Of a DNA stretch of 7,824 nucleotides, positions 5,781 to 7,824 are shown piece after piece. The translations under genes were made by a program, and so were the position numbers. Every line of letters starts with the position of its first letter. Within the stretch, counting starts at the first letter, position 1. This DNA comes from CAMPJU01 sp046566095 (GTDB taxonomy: Bacteria; Pseudomonadota; Gammaproteobacteria; Xanthomonadales; Xanthomonadaceae), in assembly GCA_046566095.1 (NCBI GenBank), contig JBKHXI010000118.1, positions 1 through 7,824 on the forward strand, read 5' to 3'. A model generated the notes under the pieces. The model was not told where the DNA came from, searched no databases, and worked only from the letters and a program-made list of their open reading frames with translations.

Positions 5781-6092
5781 GTGATCCTGTTCTTCGCCCT
5801 GGTCTGCCTGTCGCTGGCGATCGCCGGCGCCACCGCCTTCGTGATCTTCTGGCCGCTGGCGCTGGTGCACGTGCGCGACCGGCATCCGGCGCTGCAGGCC
5901 GCACTGGGGCCTGCCGCCTTCGTCAATCCCGCGGCTCTGGCCTGGCTGCTGGCGGGGCGCTACTACGCGACCGGCGACCGCAGCCTGAGCGGGCTGGCGA
6001 CGCCGGCGCGGATCGCGCTGCTGACGATCATCGCCGGCCTGCTGCTGGCCGGGCTGCTGTGGTTGTGGGCGATCGCGGTGGGCACGACTTGA
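5781..6092 (+). CDS. Small two-TM inner-membrane protein of unknown function
   Basis: A 103-aa protein starting at GTG, 2 nt after the asnS stop. It has two hydrophobic segments, residues about 2-29 (ILFFALVCLSLAIAGATAF onward) and about 79-100 (ALLTIIAGLLLAGLLWLWAI). They flank a central polar loop, HVRDRHPALQAALGP through GRYYATGDRSLSGLATPAR. The basic residues right after TM1 and before TM2 (R32, R34, R77) suggest that the loop is cytoplasmic and both termini are periplasmic. There is no signal peptidase site. The layout (N- and C-terminal TM around a loop with an aromatic/arginine stretch) recalls UspB of enterobacteria, but I see no strong residue identity, so that is only an analogy. 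The downstream gene overlaps its stop by 4 nt. Function unknown. Confidence 0.8.
   Translation: MILFFALVCLSLAIAGATAFVIFWPLALVHVRDRHPALQAALGPAAFVNPAALAWLLAGRYYATGDRSLSGLATPARIALLTIIAGLLLAGLLWLWAIAVGTT
6077..6081 (+). promoter_or_regulatory. Ribosome binding site supporting a TTG start at 6089
   Basis: GGTGG lies 7 nt before TTG at 6089, inside the last codons of the membrane-protein gene. It favours TTG as the start of the 101-aa protein, coupled through the TTGA overlap. In-frame GTG codons at 6059 and 6065 are alternatives with less convincing upstream sequence. Confidence 0.4.
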
Positions 6093-6394
6093 ACGATCCG
6101 CGCGACCAGTGGTGGCTCGCCACGCTCGGCCGCACCGTGGTCTGGGCGCGGCTGCGGCTGCGCGAGGCCGGCACCGCCGAGGTCCTGGACAGCGACGGCA
6201 ACACCCTGCCCTACGAGAGCGGGGACAGCGCCCGCGCGGCGCTGATGGATGCCGAGTTCGTGGCCCTGGACGGACTCGACGGCGACGATGCCGCTGCACG
6301 CGGTTTCGCGCTCGACGAACTCACGCCACCGCAGGGCGACTCCGACCACGTCCTGCTCGCACAGATGGTGCGCAAGCTGCCGGCCCGCAATTGA
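6089..6394 (+). CDS. Acidic 101-aa protein of unknown function
   Basis: I do not recognise a named family. Read from TTG at 6089 the product is 101 aa. It has an N-terminal segment DPRDQWWLATLGRTVVWARLRLREAG (3-28), then a turn-rich strand EVLDSDGNTLPYES and an acidic region ALMDAEFVALDGLDGDDAAARGFALDELTPP (51-81), ending in HVLLAQMVRKLPARN. There is no signal peptide or membrane helix; it is probably a small cytosolic alpha/beta protein. The start overlaps the preceding stop by 4 nt (TTGA). Similar sequences occur, as far as I recall, as hypothetical proteins in xanthomonads. The frame is also open upstream through the 3' part of asnS, but that part is a shadow with arginine-rich composition. 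Its place between a membrane protein and an SDR gives no clear functional clue. Confidence 0.78.
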   Translation: MNDPRDQWWLATLGRTVVWARLRLREAGTAEVLDSDGNTLPYESGDSARAALMDAEFVALDGLDGDDAAARGFALDELTPPQGDSDHVLLAQMVRKLPARN

Positions 6395-6404
6395 AGGAAG
6401 CCCG

Positions 6405-7190
6405 ATGGACCTGAACCTTGCCGGCAAGCACGCCCTGGTCTGCGGCGCCTCCGAAGGCATCGGCCGCGCAGCCGCGCACGAGCTTGCGCAGCTCGGCGCC
6501 GACGTCACCGTGCTCTCGCGCCGCGCGGATGCGCTGGAACGGGTGGTCGCCGACCTCCCTCGCGGGCACGGCCAGCGCCACGGCTTCATTGCCGCGGATG
6601 TCTCGCGCCACGTAGAACTGCGCGCGCAGGTACAGGCGCTGGCCGCCGGCAAGCCGGTGCAGGTGCTGGTCAACAACACCGCCGGTCCGCCGGGCGGACC
6701 GTTGCATGCCGCCGATGCGGACGCCATCGTCGAGGCCTTCTCGCGCCACCTGCTGGCCGGCCACCTGCTGGTGCAGGCGGTGCTGCCGGGCATGCGCACC
6801 GACGGCTGGGGCCGGATCGTCAACGTGGTCTCGACCTCAGTGCGCGAACCGATCCCGGGCCTGGGCGTGTCCAACACCGTGCGCGGCGCGGTCGCCGGCT
6901 GGGCCAAGACCCTGTCGCGGGAACTGGCCGGCGACGGGATCACCGTCAACAACGTGCTGCCGGGTTTCACCCGCACCGGGCGCATCGACCAGATCGTGCG
7001 CGCCCGCGCCGAAAAGGAAGGCCGCGGCGAGGCCGAGATCGAGGCGGCGATGCGCGCCACAGTGCCGGCCGGCCGTTTCGCCGAACCGCACGAGGTCGCC
7101 GCGGCCATCGCCTTCCTGTGTTCGCCGGCTGCCGGGTACATCAACGGGGTGTCGCTGGCGGTCGACGGCGGACGGATGCAGTCGATCTGA
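6405..7190 (+). CDS. SDR-family oxidoreductase-like protein lacking the canonical Tyr/Lys
   Basis: A 261-aa short-chain dehydrogenase/reductase. The Rossmann glycine motif is CGASEGIG (13-20), with Cys in place of the usual Thr of TGxxxGIG. NNTAG (90-94) replaces NNAG. The SDR catalytic Ser is present at S143, but the residues spaced as Tyr (+13) and Lys (+17) are S156 and R160 in GLGVSNTVRG. The C-terminal PAGRFAEPHEVAAAIAFLCS and AVDGG segments are typical of FabG-like SDRs. A known FabG-like subgroup (described in domain databases as beta-ketoacyl-ACP-reductase-like) lacks a perfect cofactor motif and catalytic tetrad, and this looks like a member. It may be a reductase with altered chemistry, or a non-catalytic binding protein. 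The ATG has AAGGAAG 4 nt upstream and follows the previous stop by 10 nt, so it is co-transcribed with asnS. Confidence 0.93.
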   Translation: MDLNLAGKHALVCGASEGIGRAAAHELAQLGADVTVLSRRADALERVVADLPRGHGQRHGFIAADVSRHVELRAQVQALAAGKPVQVLVNNTAGPPGGPLHAADADAIVEAFSRHLLAGHLLVQAVLPGMRTDGWGRIVNVVSTSVREPIPGLGVSNTVRGAVAGWAKTLSRELAGDGITVNNVLPGFTRTGRIDQIVRARAEKEGRGEAEIEAAMRATVPAGRFAEPHEVAAAIAFLCSPAAGYINGVSLAVDGGRMQSI

Positions 7191-7202
7191 GGCCGGGCCA
7201 TG

Positions 7203-7267
7203 ATCGCGCCCAAGGGGCGCTCCTACGAAAGCGGTTGCCTCCCGTAGGAGCGCCCCTTGGGCGCGAT
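7203..7267. repeat. Inverted pair of REP-like elements after the SDR gene
   Basis: A 25-bp perfect inverted repeat, arms 7203-7227 and 7243-7267, around a 15-nt spacer. Each arm is itself a REP-type unit: a tetranucleotide-like GTAGGAG/CTCCTAC flank plus an internal hairpin (GCGCCC-AAG-GGGCGC in the left arm, its complement in the right). This matches the layout of REP doublets or BIMEs known in Pseudomonas and xanthomonads. It begins 12 nt after the SDR stop, so the transcript would end in a very stable stem that may terminate it, or protect it from 3' exonucleases. The structure is seen directly; naming it REP follows from the known repeat type. Confidence 0.85.
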
Positions 7268-7299
7268 GCTTCTGGCGTCGAATCCAACCCTTGGGCATG

Positions 7300-7321
7300 G
7301 CGGGCATGGCCCGCTCCTACG
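7300..7321 (+). repeat. Third, diverged REP-like unit
   Basis: GCGGGC-ATG-GCCCGC followed by TCCTACG has the same architecture and orientation as the left REP arm (GCGCCC-AAG-GGGCGC-TCCTACG). The TCCTACG flank is identical, whereas both sides of the internal stem differ in a way that keeps all six base pairs. The short direct repeat GGGCATGGC also overlaps it (7293-7310). It ends 28 nt before the aldehyde dehydrogenase start. Confidence 0.7.
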
Positions 7322-7337
7322 GTCTTGGCGGGCGCGT

Positions 7338-7343
7338 TAAGCT
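7338..7343 (+). promoter_or_regulatory. Candidate -10 box placing transcription start on the ALDH ATG
   Basis: TAAGCT fits the loose TANNNT pattern and ends 6 nt before the ATG at 7350, which would put the first transcribed base at the A of the start codon. No Shine-Dalgarno sequence is visible before that ATG. Together these fit a leaderless mRNA, a type described in Xanthomonas. The -35 position is not recognisable. Confidence 0.25.
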
Positions 7344-7349
7344 TTGCGG

Positions 7350-7824
7350 ATGCGCCTGGAACACTGGATCGACGGAAAACCATGCGCGCCTGCCGGCGGC
7401 GGCTGGCGCGAGGCCTTCGATCCGGCCACGGGCAGGGCGCATGCCGAGGTCGCCGACGGCGACGCGCGCGATGTCGAGCTGGCGGTCGCGGCCGCGCGCC
7501 GCGCCTTCCCGGCCTGGTCGGCGCTGCGCAACAGCGAACGCGCGCGCTGGCTCGAGCGCCTGGCGCAGGCGCTGGAGGACCGGCTCGAGGCCTTCGCCCA
7601 CGCCGAGGTGCGCGACGGCGGCAAGCCGGTGAAGCTCGCCCGCGAGGTCGAGATCCCGCGCGCGGTCGCCAACCTGCGTTTCTTCTCCCACGCCGCGACC
7701 CAGTTCGCCAGCGAATCGCACCACGGCGAGGCCGGCCTGAACTACACCCTGCGCCCGCCGCTGGGCGTGGTCGCCACCATCTCGCCCTGGAACCTGCCGC
7801 TGTACCTGCTGACCTGGAAGATCG
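7350..7824 (+). CDS. Aldehyde dehydrogenase, N-terminal part (cut by the window edge)
   Basis: The first 158 aa of an NAD(P)-dependent aldehyde dehydrogenase; the frame is open to the right edge, so the catalytic Cys domain is outside. The N-terminus (HWIDGK, FDPATGRAHAEVADGDARDVELAVAAARRAFPAW) is typical of the superfamily, as is the WLERLAQALEDRLEAFA helix. SPWNLPLYLLTWKI (145-158) holds the conserved catalytic Asn148 of the PWN motif. The PWNLPLYLLTWKI form is what I associate with 2-hydroxymuconic and 2-aminomuconic semialdehyde dehydrogenases (ALDH8-like), used in meta-cleavage and kynurenine degradation, so the substrate may be a muconic semialdehyde. That subfamily call rests on one motif. 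The start at 7350 gives the normal family N-terminus but has no clear Shine-Dalgarno sequence. It is separated from the SDR gene by the REP cluster. Confidence 0.93.
   Translation, partial: MRLEHWIDGKPCAPAGGGWREAFDPATGRAHAEVADGDARDVELAVAAARRAFPAWSALRNSERARWLERLAQALEDRLEAFAHAEVRDGGKPVKLAREVEIPRAVANLRFFSHAATQFASESHHGEAGLNYTLRPPLGVVATISPWNLPLYLLTWKI

Noticed and set aside
4177..5904. A 575-codon open frame on the minus strand opposite asnS
   Set aside because: It mirrors the asnS codons and has the same His/Arg/Asp/Val-rich shadow composition, with no domain or ribosome binding site.
5963..7213. A 416-codon minus-strand frame opposite the SDR and the small genes
   Set aside because: Ser/Arg/Ala/Pro-rich shadow composition, and it overlaps the REP repeat and several coding genes on the other strand.
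7203..7321. Palindromic repeats considered as a CRISPR array or an IS remnant
   Set aside because: There are only three units, in mixed orientation with unequal short spacing and internal hairpins, and no transposase or target duplication is visible. The REP type fits better.
1..7824. A novel defence, phage or mobile system
   Set aside because: All recognisable genes are housekeeping or metabolic and base composition is even. No nuclease, integrase, toxin-antitoxin or reverse transcriptase motif was found in any plausible frame.

Overview
The window is chromosomal, very GC-rich DNA with dense, ordinary bacterial gene packing. It looks like a gammaproteobacterium of the Xanthomonadaceae/Lysobacteraceae type (Lysobacter, Luteimonas or a relative). 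The reasons are the codon usage, an rpsF-rpsR-rplI operon with no room for priB, short palindromic repeats containing GTAGGAGCG, and the gene set. This placement is by recognition, not by a search. I see no tRNA, rRNA, CRISPR array, insertion sequence or phage gene.

Left part, minus strand (read right to left). A ribosomal protein operon rpsF (S6), rpsR (S18), rplI (L9) fills 14-1293. A candidate sigma70 promoter lies at 1408-1436, and the roughly 107-nt leader can form three successive hairpins. A further strong hairpin lies between rpsR and rplI. Upstream on the same strand is a 604-aa exported DUF885-family protein with metallopeptidase-like motifs (1471-3285). Before it come a 101-aa conserved-looking protein of unknown function (3398-3703) and a stand-alone A-type Fe-S carrier of the IscA family (3810-4142), which has a perfect TATAAT box upstream.

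Centre. The 235-bp divergent gap between iscA and asnS holds a 14-bp-stem palindrome that looks like a dispersed intergenic repeat.

Right part, plus strand. asnS (asparaginyl-tRNA synthetase, 466 aa) is followed almost without gaps by a 103-aa two-TM protein (GTG start 2 nt after the asnS stop), a 101-aa hypothetical protein (TTG start, 4-nt overlap) and a 261-aa SDR-family protein whose catalytic Tyr and Lys are replaced by Ser and Arg. The spacing implies one transcript with translational coupling. That unit ends in a pair of inverted REP-like elements forming a 25-bp perfect inverted repeat. A third diverged REP copy precedes an aldehyde dehydrogenase gene that runs off the right edge. The aldehyde dehydrogenase resembles the 2-hydroxymuconic/2-aminomuconic semialdehyde dehydrogenase group.

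Most of the window is housekeeping: translation, Fe-S assembly and tRNA charging. The less ordinary parts are the small uncharacterised genes tied to asnS, the SDR lacking canonical catalytic residues, the palindromic repeats with compensatory stem changes, and the structured rpsF leader. I found no convincing evidence of a new defence or mobile system.
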